The translations under genes and the position numbers were made by a program. From Thiopontia sp964344435 (GTDB lineage: Bacteria > Pseudomonadota > Gammaproteobacteria > GCF-002020875): a DNA stretch of 23,084 nucleotides. The notes under the pieces were generated by a model, which did not search any database, was not told the DNA's origin, and saw only the letters and a list, made by a program, of their open reading frames with translations. Below, one piece after another: positions 12,366 to 21,163 of the stretch. Where the stretch lies: the NCBI GenBank assembly GCA_964344435.1, contig CAYFNH010000032.1, positions 1-23,084 of the forward strand. The letters are read 5' to 3'. Numbering within the stretch: the stretch's first letter is position 1; every line of letters starts with the position of its first letter.

Positions 12366-13427
12366 ATGTCTGAGCATGACCACAATCGATTGCGTGATCT
12401 GGTGCTGGAACACAGTTCCACGGCACAGTTGGTGATCGATGCAAGTCAGCGCCTGCACTATCTCAATCCGGCGGCAGAGGTGCTTTTTCGCATCAGTGCC
12501 AACAAGGCGCAGGGGCACAAGCTGCTGGCGGTAGTCGATATCAGTTGCGACATGGAGCAGCGCCTCGAGCGGGTGGTGGAGAGCCGTTTTCCCTATACCG
12601 AACGAGAGGTGGTGCTGCGTTTTATCAATGGAGACCGGGCCATTGTCGACTGTTCGCTGATTCCGCTGGATGAGAAACTGGTGATGGTGGAGTTTCAGCA
12701 GATGGAGCAGCAGCTGCGGGTACAGAATGAGGAGCGGTTGCTGAACCAGAGCCGTGCTTCGGAGGATCTGCTGCGTGGCCTTGCCCATGAGATCAAGAAC
12801 CCGCTGGGGGGGCTGCGGGGAGCGGCACAGCTGCTGGAGAGTGAACTCGAAACGCCGGAGCTGAAAGAGTATACCGAGGTGATCATTGGTGAGGCCGATC
12901 GACTGCAGTCACTGCTCGACCAGATGCTTGGTCCCAACCGGCCGCCACAGATGGCAGAGACCAATATCCACGAGGTACTGGAGCGGGTGCGTACTCTGGT
13001 GCTTTCCGAAGCGGTAGAGGGTACATTGACTATTCATCGCGACTATGACCCCAGCATCCCCAGCTTTCCGGCAGATCGGGATCTGATGATTCAGGCGCTG
13101 CTGAACATGGTAAAAAATGCGGCCCAGAGCCTGGGCAATGATGGAGAGATCCAGTTGCGTACCCGGGTGCGGCGTCAGGTGAGTATTGGCAATCGTCATC
13201 ACCGCCTGGTTTGCAGCCTGGAGATTGAGGATAACGGCCCCGGCATATCGGAGGAGTTGCGTAACTCCATATTCCTGCCGATGGTCACCGGCCGTGCCGA
13301 GGGCACCGGCTTGGGGCTGTCGATTGCACAGTCGATTGTGCAACGCCAGGGTGGCGTCATCGAGTGTCAATCCAGGCCGGGTAAGACCACTTTCACCCTG
13401 CTGATTCCGCTTGAGGAGACAAGCTGA
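12366..13427 (+). CDS. ntrB: Nitrogen regulation sensor histidine kinase NtrB (GlnL)
   Basis: A 353-residue soluble kinase/phosphatase that, with PII, sets the phosphorylation state of NtrC. An N-terminal PAS-like domain (about 10-110, beginning LVLEHSSTAQLVIDASQRLHYLNPAAE) is followed by HisKA with His141 in GLAHEIKNPLGGLRGAAQLL, the signature NtrB H-box. The ATPase has N-box Asn251, DNGPG at 289-293 and GTGLGLS at 313-319. No membrane segment is present, as expected. GAGAGGA precedes the ATG at 12366. The stop overlaps the ntrC start by one base (TGATG), so the two are translationally coupled. Upstream lie an NtrC site and a sigma-54-like element. Identification is secure from both motif and partner gene. 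Confidence 0.96.
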   Translation: MSEHDHNRLRDLVLEHSSTAQLVIDASQRLHYLNPAAEVLFRISANKAQGHKLLAVVDISCDMEQRLERVVESRFPYTEREVVLRFINGDRAIVDCSLIPLDEKLVMVEFQQMEQQLRVQNEERLLNQSRASEDLLRGLAHEIKNPLGGLRGAAQLLESELETPELKEYTEVIIGEADRLQSLLDQMLGPNRPPQMAETNIHEVLERVRTLVLSEAVEGTLTIHRDYDPSIPSFPADRDLMIQALLNMVKNAAQSLGNDGEIQLRTRVRRQVSIGNRHHRLVCSLEIEDNGPGISEELRNSIFLPMVTGRAEGTGLGLSIAQSIVQRQGGVIECQSRPGKTTFTLLIPLEETS

Positions 13428-14821
13428 TGGAACAGAGTAGCAATGCAAGAGTTTGGGTGATCGATGATGATCGTTCCATTCGTTGGGTGCTGGAGAAGGC
13501 GCTGCAGAGGGCTGGGGTAGAGGTGGAGAGCTTCACCGATGGACAGACCATTCTCCAGCAACTGGAACATATCCAGCCTGATGTGCTGATCAGCGATATC
13601 CGGATGCCCGGGATGGATGGGCTTGCCCTGCTCAAGGAGATGGGAGAGCGCTGGCCTGACCTGCCGGTCATTATCATGACCGCACATTCGGATATGGACA
13701 GTGCGGTCTCTGCCTATGAGGGGGGCGCGTTCGAGTACCTGCCCAAACCATTCGATATCGAGGAGGCGATCACCCTGACCCAGCGGGCCATTGAGCAGTC
13801 CCGTAGCAAGCAGGCCAAACCCAGCCGTACACCACTGGCAGAGGCAGCCGATATCATTGGTGAGTCCCCGGCCATGCAGGAGGTGTTCCGTGCGGTGGGG
13901 CGTCTGGCCCAGTCCAACATGACGGTTCTGATCAACGGCGAGTCCGGTACCGGCAAGGAGCGGGTGGCGCAGGCGCTGCACCGCCATAGCCCGCGTGCGG
14001 AATATCCGTTTATCGCCCTCAATATGGCGGCGATTCCGCGAGATCTGATGGATTCCGAGCTCTTTGGGCATGAGAAGGGGGCCTTTACCGGGGCGATGAG
14101 CTCCCGTCAGGGCCGTTTCATGCAGGCCAACGGCGGCACCCTGTTTCTCGATGAGATTGGTGACATGCCGCTGGAGACCCAGACCCGGTTGCTGCGTGTC
14201 CTCTCCGAAGGGGAGTTCTACCAGGTGGGTGGACACCACCCCATCCATGTCGATGTGCGCATCATTGCCGCCACCCACCAGAATCTGGAGGCGGCTGTGG
14301 AGTCGGGAAAATTCCGCGAAGATCTCTACCACCGCCTCAATGTGATTCGTATCCACGTTCCCAGGCTGGCGCAACGGCGGGAGGATGTCCCGTTGCTGGC
14401 CAGACACTTTCTGCAGCTTGCGGCCAGAGAGCTGGCGGTAGAGGAGAAGGAGCTATTGGCGGAGACCGTGCAGTACCTCTCTGCGCTGGAGTGGAAAGGC
14501 AATGTGCGCCAACTGGAGAACACCTGTCGCTGGATTACGGTGATGGCCCCCACCCGTAAGGTACGCATTGAGGACCTACCCATCGAGTTGCGTGGAGAGT
14601 CCGACTCTCCTGCGGCAGACTGGGAGCAGGCGCTGCAGCAGTGGATCCGTCAGCATCTCAACCGTAATGAGAGTGGCCTGCTGGATCAGGTGGTGCCCAC
14701 CATGGAGCGTATCCTGATTGATGCAGCGCTGGAGCACACCGCAGGTAAGCGACAGGAGGCGGCACGTCTGCTGGGGTGGGGGCGCAACACGCTTACCCGA
14801 AAACTGAAGGAGCTCGAGTAG
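13427..14821 (+). CDS. ntrC: Nitrogen regulation response regulator NtrC (GlnG), sigma-54 activator
   Basis: A 464-residue enhancer-binding protein. The receiver domain (8-120) has Asp57 as phosphoacceptor in LISDIRMPGMDG and the switch Lys107 in YLPKPFD. The AAA+ domain (about 143-375) shows Walker A GESGTGKE (171-178), the sigma-54-contacting GAFTGA loop (218-223) and Walker B GGTLFLDEIGDMP. The C-terminal Fis-like helix-turn-helix (about 425-464) reads AGKRQEAARLLGWGRNTLTRKLKEL. Length matches enterobacterial NtrC (about 469). It should bind the TGCAC-N7-GTGCA sites at 10517, 10549 and 12225, giving autogenous and glnA control. The start overlaps the ntrB stop. No terminator was found in the 87-base gap before the next kinase gene. 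Confidence 0.97.
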   Translation: MEQSSNARVWVIDDDRSIRWVLEKALQRAGVEVESFTDGQTILQQLEHIQPDVLISDIRMPGMDGLALLKEMGERWPDLPVIIMTAHSDMDSAVSAYEGGAFEYLPKPFDIEEAITLTQRAIEQSRSKQAKPSRTPLAEAADIIGESPAMQEVFRAVGRLAQSNMTVLINGESGTGKERVAQALHRHSPRAEYPFIALNMAAIPRDLMDSELFGHEKGAFTGAMSSRQGRFMQANGGTLFLDEIGDMPLETQTRLLRVLSEGEFYQVGGHHPIHVDVRIIAATHQNLEAAVESGKFREDLYHRLNVIRIHVPRLAQRREDVPLLARHFLQLAARELAVEEKELLAETVQYLSALEWKGNVRQLENTCRWITVMAPTRKVRIEDLPIELRGESDSPAADWEQALQQWIRQHLNRNESGLLDQVVPTMERILIDAALEHTAGKRQEAARLLGWGRNTLTRKLKELE

Positions 14822-14848
14822 CCGATTGATGGCGTGTGGCTGGCCGCA

Positions 14849-14877
14849 TGGTAACGGCGGCTCCACTGCTCTATAAT
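14849..14877 (+). promoter_or_regulatory. Probable sigma-70 promoter of second hybrid kinase
   Basis: A perfect -10 hexamer TATAAT (14872-14877) is preceded by 17 bp and a weak -35 TGGTAA (14849-14854, three of six). It lies in the short gap after ntrC, 31 bases before the kinase GTG, and would start transcription of the kinase-peptidase-glnE-yjdM block. Confidence 0.5.
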
Positions 14878-14908
14878 CGCACCCTTCAATTTTCGGAGTA
14901 ATCCAGCG

Positions 14909-16909
14909 GTGGGTTTGGAGAGAGAGGAGATCGAGAGCATCGGGCTGCAGCACCGGATTCTGGTGGCAGACGATGAGAGGGATGTGCAGCAGCTCTACCG
15001 CGCTGTATTCAGCCCCGCTGACGCCGAGAGTAGTCAGGCAACCGCCGAATTGCTGGAGCTGGCAGCAGGATCTGAATCCTCCTCCCGGGAGGAGAATGAA
15101 TTTGACTGTACGGTGGTGGAGCAGGGGGAGCACGCCGTTGAGCTCGTGCAACAGGCCCTGGATGAGGGGCGCCCCTACACCGTAGCCTTTCTTGATATGC
15201 GCATGCCCCCCGGTATCGATGGGCTTGAGACTGCCAAACGGTTGCGGGCGCTGGATGACCGTATCTATATTATCTTTGTAACCGCCTATACCGACCGCTC
15301 CATCGATGAGCTGGATCAGGCGCTGGAATATGGCACACTGTTTGTACGCAAGCCATTCCTGCGTGAAGAGATCATCCAGATGGCGCGGATGCTGAGTCGC
15401 AACTGGAGCAAGGATCGACAGCTGGAAGAGTCGGTCTCACGGGCCGAGCTGGAGTCGGTAAACCGCTCCCTGCGGGCCAAGGATGACTTCCTTGCCTCCA
15501 TGAGCCATGAGTTGCGTACCCCTTTGACCGCAGTGATCGGCAACAGTGAATTTCTTGCCGAAACCGCGCTGGATGAGGATCAGCATGAGCTGTTGCGCTC
15601 GATAGAGGTCTCCAGCCTGGGGCTGCTTGCGCTGATTAACGATATTCTCGACCTTTCGAAAATTGCTGCAGGCAAGTTTGCTGTAGACCGGGTACCGTAT
15701 GATCTCAACGAGGTGATCAACGAGGTGGGATATATCTTCTCCTCCCGTGCCCAGGAGGCGGATCTCAAGCTGGTGATTGAGGTTCCCGACTTTACCCACC
15801 AGCTGATTGGAGATGGGCGCCGTATCAACCAGGTGCTGGTCAATCTGCTGAGCAATGCCATCAAGTTTTCCGAGCAGGGGTCAACAGTGGAGCTGCGGGT
15901 GTGGGCCGATGAGGCCCAGGACGAGCTCAACTTCCGGGTCAAGGATCAGGGGATCGGCATGACTGCGGAGACTTTGCGCCGCCTCTTCAAACCCTTCACC
16001 CAGGCCGATGCCACCATCTCCGGGCGCTTTGGCGGCACCGGTCTGGGGCTCCATATCTCCTGGACCCTGGTGGATATGATGGGAGGTGAGATTCATGTGG
16101 AGAGTGTTGAGGGGGAAGGCTCCTGTTTCCACTTCACGGTACCGTTGGCGGTGAGCGAGACTCCGGTCTCGACCAAACGGCGACACTGTTTTGTGACTCT
16201 GGACTGCCTCTTCCAGGGGCGGGTACTGGTTGCAGAAGATGCCCCGGAGCTGCAGTCGCTGGAGCTGCGGATGCTCAAGATGATGGGGTTGGAGGTGGTG
16301 CTGGTGGAGAATGGCCGGGAGGCGGTGGATCGGGCACTGAGTGAGGAGTTCGACCTGATCCTGATGGATATGCAGATGCCGGAGATGGATGGGGTGGAGG
16401 CGACCGAGATGTTGCGTTCAGTCGGCTACGAGAAACCGATTGTTGCCCTTACCGCCAACGTGATGGCACAGCACCAGGAGGAGTTCGAACGGGCCGGCTG
16501 TAACGATTTCCTGGCCAAACCGATTGATCGTCATCGCTTGCAGGAGGTGCTGGGCAAGTTTATGGTGGTCTGCAGCCGTCGTGAACACAAGCAGGCTGCA
16601 GCAAACAGTGCACCACAAATGGATAGTGCACAGCTGATTGATGATGAAATGGTACAGCTCTTTGTCGAGCGCACCCATCAGCTGCACGCTGAGATGGAAA
16701 CCGCGCTACAACAGGAGGCCTGGGCTGCTGTGCGCAGTGTGGCCCATACGGTCAAGGGGAGCGGAGCAACCTTTGGTTACCCGTTGCTGACGGCGCTGGG
16801 CAAGGAGGTCTGTGATGCGATTGATCATGACCAGGTCGACCAGGTACCGATGAAGACCGAGGAGTTGTTGCATGAGATGCACAAGGCACTACTGGACTAT
16901 GCTACATAG
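14909..16909 (+). CDS. Soluble hybrid histidine kinase, REC-HisKA-HATPase-REC-HPT
   Basis: A 666-residue protein without membrane segments. The N-terminal receiver (about 17-145, Asp96 in FLDMRMPPGIDGLE) carries the same long insertion between the DDE pocket and the next strand as REC3 of the kinase at 5435. HisKA has His200 in MSHELRTPL. The HATPase shows LVNLLSNAIKF, KDQGIGM and GGTGLGLH. The second receiver has Asp487 (LILMDMQMPEMDG). The C-terminal histidine phosphotransfer domain has His613 in AHTVKGSG. It thus holds a complete relay (His200 to Asp487 to His613) whose final acceptor is not evident here. The start is GTG at 14909 with CGGAG about ten bases upstream. It lies directly after ntrC and overlaps the M23 peptidase gene. 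Whether it takes part in nitrogen signalling is unknown. Confidence 0.92.
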   Translation: MGLEREEIESIGLQHRILVADDERDVQQLYRAVFSPADAESSQATAELLELAAGSESSSREENEFDCTVVEQGEHAVELVQQALDEGRPYTVAFLDMRMPPGIDGLETAKRLRALDDRIYIIFVTAYTDRSIDELDQALEYGTLFVRKPFLREEIIQMARMLSRNWSKDRQLEESVSRAELESVNRSLRAKDDFLASMSHELRTPLTAVIGNSEFLAETALDEDQHELLRSIEVSSLGLLALINDILDLSKIAAGKFAVDRVPYDLNEVINEVGYIFSSRAQEADLKLVIEVPDFTHQLIGDGRRINQVLVNLLSNAIKFSEQGSTVELRVWADEAQDELNFRVKDQGIGMTAETLRRLFKPFTQADATISGRFGGTGLGLHISWTLVDMMGGEIHVESVEGEGSCFHFTVPLAVSETPVSTKRRHCFVTLDCLFQGRVLVAEDAPELQSLELRMLKMMGLEVVLVENGREAVDRALSEEFDLILMDMQMPEMDGVEATEMLRSVGYEKPIVALTANVMAQHQEEFERAGCNDFLAKPIDRHRLQEVLGKFMVVCSRREHKQAAANSAPQMDSAQLIDDEMVQLFVERTHQLHAEMETALQQEAWAAVRSVAHTVKGSGATFGYPLLTALGKEVCDAIDHDQVDQVPMKTEELLHEMHKALLDYAT

Positions 16910-17960
16910 AAACAGACAGGTTCCGTTTCGCTTGCGCCGCCTCACGGTTGCGGCCACCTTGCTGGCAACTACCGGCTGTGTGCCACAAAACCCGATCGCG
17001 AGCAGTGGATTGCTGAAACCGATGGTTGCCAATTCCCGTCCAGTACAACAGCCGTTGCTGGAGCGGGTTGAGCCAAAACCACACAGCAGTGCTCAGGTCG
17101 AGCAGCTACCCAAACACCCAAAACCGGCCATTGCCGGGCAGAAATGGTTGGTCAAGAGTGGCACCATCAACCGCACCTTTTCCCAGGCCGCACACCGGGC
17201 GGGGCTGCCTGCCAACCACATTCAGCACCTGCAGGCACTGTTTGCCGAGCAGATCAACTTTCGCCGTGACTTGCGCAAGGGGGATCACTTTACGGTCATC
17301 CTGCAGCCCGCTAGTGATGGCTCACTGCAGCATGGCAGGTTGCTGGCTGCAGAACTCAGCAGTCGGGGCAGACCGGTTCGGGTGATTCGTCATACCGATC
17401 GTCACGGGGAGACCCGTTTCTACAATGGCAAGGGGGAGCCGCTGGGTTCCGACTTTAACCGATATCCATTGAAACATCCGAAAGTGAGCTCACACTTTAC
17501 GTTGCGACGTTACCATCCGGTGCTCAAGGTGTACCGCCCGCATCGGGGTACTGATTTCAAGGCAAAACGGGGCACACCGGTACTGGCTACCGCAGATGGT
17601 GTGGTGGATCGGCGTGAGCATCAGCACGGCTATGGCAATGTGATTTTCCTGCAGCATCACGGGGGGCAGTACACCACGGTCTACGCCCATCTCTCACGTT
17701 TTGCCAAGTGGCTCAAGCCGGGGGCCAGTGTTCATCAAGGCGATGTGATCGGCTATGTTGGCAGTAGTGGGCTTTCAACCGGCCCCCACCTGCACTATGA
17801 GTTCCGTGAGGGTGAGGAGTACCGCGATGCAATGAAGGTGGTGCTGCCGCAAAAGCACACCTTGAGTGCACAGGAGCGCAAGTATTTTTACCAATCCACC
17901 TTTGCCCTGCGTAGAACCCTGCTGAGTGAAAGCAGTGACAACCAGCTGGCAATGAAGTAG
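16872..17960 (+). CDS. M23-family peptidoglycan endopeptidase, predicted lipoprotein
   Basis: Up to 362 residues. The N-terminus is basic, then hydrophobic (RLRRLTVAATLLATTGC). Cys36 could be lipidated, although the residues before it (TTG) are a loose lipobox. Central regions resemble the OapA/Csd3-like domains of MepM-type DD-endopeptidases. The C-terminal LytM domain has zinc ligands His224 and Asp228 in HRGTDF and His308 in HLHYEF, with VYAHLSRF between them; all key residues are present, so the enzyme should be active against peptide cross-links, not a degenerate activator. Two starts are possible: 16872, with GAGGAG upstream, and 16899, which gives a shorter signal sequence. Both overlap the end of the hybrid kinase gene. 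glnE follows eight bases after the stop. Confidence 0.87.
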   Translation: MRCTRHYWTMLHRNRQVPFRLRRLTVAATLLATTGCVPQNPIASSGLLKPMVANSRPVQQPLLERVEPKPHSSAQVEQLPKHPKPAIAGQKWLVKSGTINRTFSQAAHRAGLPANHIQHLQALFAEQINFRRDLRKGDHFTVILQPASDGSLQHGRLLAAELSSRGRPVRVIRHTDRHGETRFYNGKGEPLGSDFNRYPLKHPKVSSHFTLRRYHPVLKVYRPHRGTDFKAKRGTPVLATADGVVDRREHQHGYGNVIFLQHHGGQYTTVYAHLSRFAKWLKPGASVHQGDVIGYVGSSGLSTGPHLHYEFREGEEYRDAMKVVLPQKHTLSAQERKYFYQSTFALRRTLLSESSDNQLAMK

Positions 17961-17968
17961 CGTCGGGC

Positions 17969-20731
17969 GTGAACCTTCTCGATACCATCCACTCCCTCTT
18001 CCGTTTCAGCCCCTTTATCGAAAACAGCTGTCGGCAGGACTCGAACCTGCTTGAGTGGTTGCAGCGATCGGGCCGGTTGCAACAGTGCAGTGATGAGGCC
18101 ACCTACCGCAAGCTGTTGAGCAAGCGACTCAAGCGGGTCAAGAGTGATCAACAGCTCGCTACCGAGTTGCGTCAGTTTCGGTGTCAGGAGATGGTGCGCA
18201 TTGCGCTACGCGATCTCTCGGGCTGGGGGGATTACCACAGCACTGTGGCGGAGCTCTCGGCGCTGGCGGATGTCTGTCTCTCGGAAACACTGGATCTGCT
18301 CTACCGCTGGCAGTGTGATGAGGAGGGCACCCCGAAGGGGGAGGAGAGCGGCAAGGCACAACGCATGGTGGTGGTGGCGATGGGCAAGCTGGGGGCACGG
18401 GAGCTCAACTTCTCCTCCGATATCGATCTGATCTTCGCCTATCCGGAGGATGGCGAGACCCGAGGTCGTCGCCCCTGGATCTCCAACCAGGAGTTCTTCA
18501 CCAACCTGGGGCGGCGTCTGATCCGGGCCATCAACAACAATACCGTGGATGGCTTTGTATTTCGGGTTGATATGCGGCTGCGCCCCTTTGGTGAGGCCGG
18601 TGCACTCGCCTCCTCCTTTGATGCGATGGAGGACTATTATCAGATGCATGGACGTAGCTGGGAGCGCTACGCCTGGATCAAGGGGCGTGTGGTGGCGGGA
18701 GACCAGGTAGCTGGTGAGGCCCTGATGAAGATGCTGCGCCCCTTTATCTACCGGCGCTACTTCGACTACAGCGCCTTCGAGTCCCTGCGCGAGATGAAGC
18801 AGATGATTGCCCGTCAGGTACGCAAGAAGGGAATGCTGGATGATGTCAAGCTCGGGCCCGGAGGGATCCGCGAGATCGAGTTTATCGGTCAGGCCTTTCA
18901 ACTGGTACGAGGGGGGGCCGAGCAGGAGCTGCAGATTCGTCCCATTCTCGAGGTGCTGCCACTGCTGCGAGATCGTAACGAAATCAGTCAGTCTGAATAC
19001 CAGGCACTGGTCGATGCCTACCTCTTTCTGCGCAATACCGAACATCGGATTCAGGAGTATGACGACCGCCAGACCCAGCGCCTGCCCGAGCGTGACGAGC
19101 GCCGTCAGCTGCTGGCCGAGTCGATGAAGTTTGATGATTGGGAGGCGTTTCACAGCCAGCTGCAACAGCACCGTAGTGCGGTCGAGCAGCAGTTTGAACA
19201 GCTCTTCTCGATGGAGGGGGAGGAGGCATCCGACCATGAGCAGTCGGCCGCGGTGATCTGGGATCAGATCAGCGCGGGCGAGGATCCGCAGGGGCTGGCG
19301 CAGTGGTTTGAAGAGGAGGAGTTGGTTACCCACCGCCTGCAACAGCTGGTGGAGTCGAGCAGTGTACAGTCGATGAGTCGTGACGGGCAGCAGCGCCTCA
19401 ACCGTTTGATGCCGCTGTTGATTGAGTCGGCCAGTCGTCAGCCCCACCCGGATGAGAGTTTGATGTGGGCGATCCGTCTGGTTGAGGGGATTGGTCGGCG
19501 CTCGGTCTACTTCTCTCTGTTGGCAGAGAATAGCGCCTCGTTGGAACATCTATTGAACCTGCTGCAGAAGAGTAGCTGGATTGCAGAACAGCTCGCCGCC
19601 ACCCCGATGATGCTGGAAGAGCTGATGGATGTGCGCAATATCACCATGCCATCGGGGCCGCAGCCGCTGCTTGAGGAGCTGAAGCTGCTGGCAAGCCGGG
19701 TGGATGATGAGGATCTGGAACAGCAGATGGAGCTGATGCGACACTTCCAGCGTCGCAATATTCTCAAGATCGCCGCCGTGGATGTGATGGACAAACTGCC
19801 GGTGATGAAGGTGAGTGATGCGCTGACCTGGATCGCTGAGGCGTTGGTGGCACGCAGCTTCCGGCTCTGCTGGAACGAGATGACACGGCGCATGGGACAG
19901 CCACGGAGACGCTCTGAAACCGGGGAGGCGCCCGGTTTTGTTGCCATTGGCTACGGCAAGATGGGAGGTCTGGAATTGGGATATGGCTCCGACCTCGACA
20001 TGGTCTTTCTCCACGATGGTGACCCGGAAGCCCCCTTCAGTCGTAAGCAGTACCCGGCCAGCCGCCGTGAATTCTATGTACGGCTGGGACAGCGGATGAT
20101 CCATCTGATGACCACCCGCACCATGAGTGGTCGCCTCTACGAGATCGACTCCCGTCTACGACCCAATGGCAATTCAGGACTGCTGGTTGCCGATCTGGAA
20201 GGGTTCCGTAGTTATCAGTTGGAGGAGGCATGGACCTGGGAGCACCAGGCACTGATTCGGGCCCGCGCTGTCTTTGGAGGCAAGGCGGCGATCGAACAGT
20301 TCGAGGCGACTCGGCGGGAGGTGCTGTCACAGCCGCGAGATCCCGATAAACTGTGTAGTGATGTGGTGGAGATGCGCGAGAAGATGCGGGCGTCTCTGGG
20401 GCAGTGCAAGGCGGGAGAGATTCACCTCAAGCAGATGGAGGGGGGCATGGTTGATATCGAATTTATCGTCCAGTACCTGATTCTGCGCTGGGCGCATGAT
20501 TACCCCGAACTGCTGCGCTGGAGTGATAACATACGCCAGATCGAATCGCTGGCCAAGGCGAAGTTGCTGAGCCGGGAGGATACCGCCCGGCTGATACAGA
20601 ATTATCGTCTCTTCCGCCGTAGTGCCTACCACCTGTTTCTCGACAACCATCCTGCCGTGGTGGCGGAGAGTGAATTTGTCGAAGAGCGTCAGCAGGTGGT
20701 CGAGATCTGGCGGCGCATGATGGTGCCATAA
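17969..20731 (+). CDS. glnE: Bifunctional glutamine synthetase adenylyltransferase/deadenylylase
   Basis: A 920-residue protein with two nucleotidyltransferase domains. The N-terminal one has NFSSDIDLIFAYPE (Asp151, Asp153; deadenylylase), the C-terminal one has GYGSDLDMVFLHDGD (Asp675, Asp677; adenylyltransferase), each preceded by MGKLG or YGKMG. GPGGIREIEFI and EGGMVDIEFIVQY are the repeated post-catalytic motifs. It adds or removes AMP on glutamine synthetase Tyr397, under PII and glutamine control. Start is GTG at 17969; an in-frame TGA at 17936 rules out a much longer N-terminus, and the first residues are about 25 shorter than in E. coli GlnE (946 residues). The target glnA is in the window at 10760. 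The Shine-Dalgarno is weak, and coupling to the M23 gene eight bases upstream is likely. Confidence 0.97.
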   Translation: MNLLDTIHSLFRFSPFIENSCRQDSNLLEWLQRSGRLQQCSDEATYRKLLSKRLKRVKSDQQLATELRQFRCQEMVRIALRDLSGWGDYHSTVAELSALADVCLSETLDLLYRWQCDEEGTPKGEESGKAQRMVVVAMGKLGARELNFSSDIDLIFAYPEDGETRGRRPWISNQEFFTNLGRRLIRAINNNTVDGFVFRVDMRLRPFGEAGALASSFDAMEDYYQMHGRSWERYAWIKGRVVAGDQVAGEALMKMLRPFIYRRYFDYSAFESLREMKQMIARQVRKKGMLDDVKLGPGGIREIEFIGQAFQLVRGGAEQELQIRPILEVLPLLRDRNEISQSEYQALVDAYLFLRNTEHRIQEYDDRQTQRLPERDERRQLLAESMKFDDWEAFHSQLQQHRSAVEQQFEQLFSMEGEEASDHEQSAAVIWDQISAGEDPQGLAQWFEEEELVTHRLQQLVESSSVQSMSRDGQQRLNRLMPLLIESASRQPHPDESLMWAIRLVEGIGRRSVYFSLLAENSASLEHLLNLLQKSSWIAEQLAATPMMLEELMDVRNITMPSGPQPLLEELKLLASRVDDEDLEQQMELMRHFQRRNILKIAAVDVMDKLPVMKVSDALTWIAEALVARSFRLCWNEMTRRMGQPRRRSETGEAPGFVAIGYGKMGGLELGYGSDLDMVFLHDGDPEAPFSRKQYPASRREFYVRLGQRMIHLMTTRTMSGRLYEIDSRLRPNGNSGLLVADLEGFRSYQLEEAWTWEHQALIRARAVFGGKAAIEQFEATRREVLSQPRDPDKLCSDVVEMREKMRASLGQCKAGEIHLKQMEGGMVDIEFIVQYLILRWAHDYPELLRWSDNIRQIESLAKAKLLSREDTARLIQNYRLFRRSAYHLFLDNHPAVVAESEFVEERQQVVEIWRRMMVP

Positions 20732-20755
20732 TCCGAAAGTTGAGAAATTACCAAT

Positions 20756-21091
20756 ATGAGCGATCTTCCCAGTTGTCCAGAATGTACCTCTCCCTACACC
20801 TATGAAGAGAGAGGCCTCTATGTATGTCCCGAATGTGGTCATGAGTGGAGTACAGAGCCGACTGAATCGGCAGAGGAAAATGTGGTCAAAGACGCCAATG
20901 GAACGATACTGGCAGATGGGGATACCGTCTCTCTGATCAAGGATCTGAAAGTGAAGGGCTCCTCCTCCACCATCAAGGTGGGTACAAAGGTCAAAAATAT
21001 TCGGTTGACCGAAGGTGACCACAACATCGACTGTAAAGTCGATGGCATTGGTGCGATGAAACTGAAGTCAGAGTTTGTGAAAAAGGTGTAA
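20756..21091 (+). CDS. yjdM: YjdM/PhnA-family zinc-ribbon protein
   Basis: A 111-residue protein. An N-terminal zinc ribbon with two CPEC knuckles (Cys7/Cys10, Cys24/Cys27) is followed by the highly conserved VKDANGTILADGDTV, IKDLKVKGSSS and KLKSEFVKKV segments of the E. coli YjdM (PhnA) family, collinear over the whole length (both 111 residues). E. coli phnA lies by the phosphonate operon but is not needed for phosphonate use, so its biochemical role is unsettled. No phosphonate genes are present here. It lies 24 bases after glnE and may be the last gene of that transcription unit. ATG at 20756. Confidence 0.93.
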   Translation: MSDLPSCPECTSPYTYEERGLYVCPECGHEWSTEPTESAEENVVKDANGTILADGDTVSLIKDLKVKGSSSTIKVGTKVKNIRLTEGDHNIDCKVDGIGAMKLKSEFVKKV

Positions 21092-21163
21092 ACCTACCCG
21101 AAGGTAGTGGCAGCTACCCGTCGATAAGAGTAGCTTCAGGGGTGAGCTGAACAGTTACGAGAA
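21092..21163 (+). other. Intergenic hairpins after yjdM, no clear terminator
   Basis: CTACC and GGTAG around CGAA (21094-21107) form a small tetraloop stem. AGCTAC (21112-21117) can pair with GTAGCT (21130-21135) across a 12-base loop. No T-run follows either, so termination of the glnE-yjdM transcript here is uncertain. I see no gene in this stretch. Confidence 0.35.

Noticed and set aside
13367..14407. Minus-strand frame (346 codons) opposite ntrC
   Set aside because: Antisense shadow of the NtrC frame, which has intact motifs on the plus strand.
18206..19549. Long minus-strand frame (447 codons) opposite glnE
   Set aside because: It lies fully antisense to a clear GlnE frame, and its product has no recognisable domain. 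Such frames are common opposite codon-biased genes.
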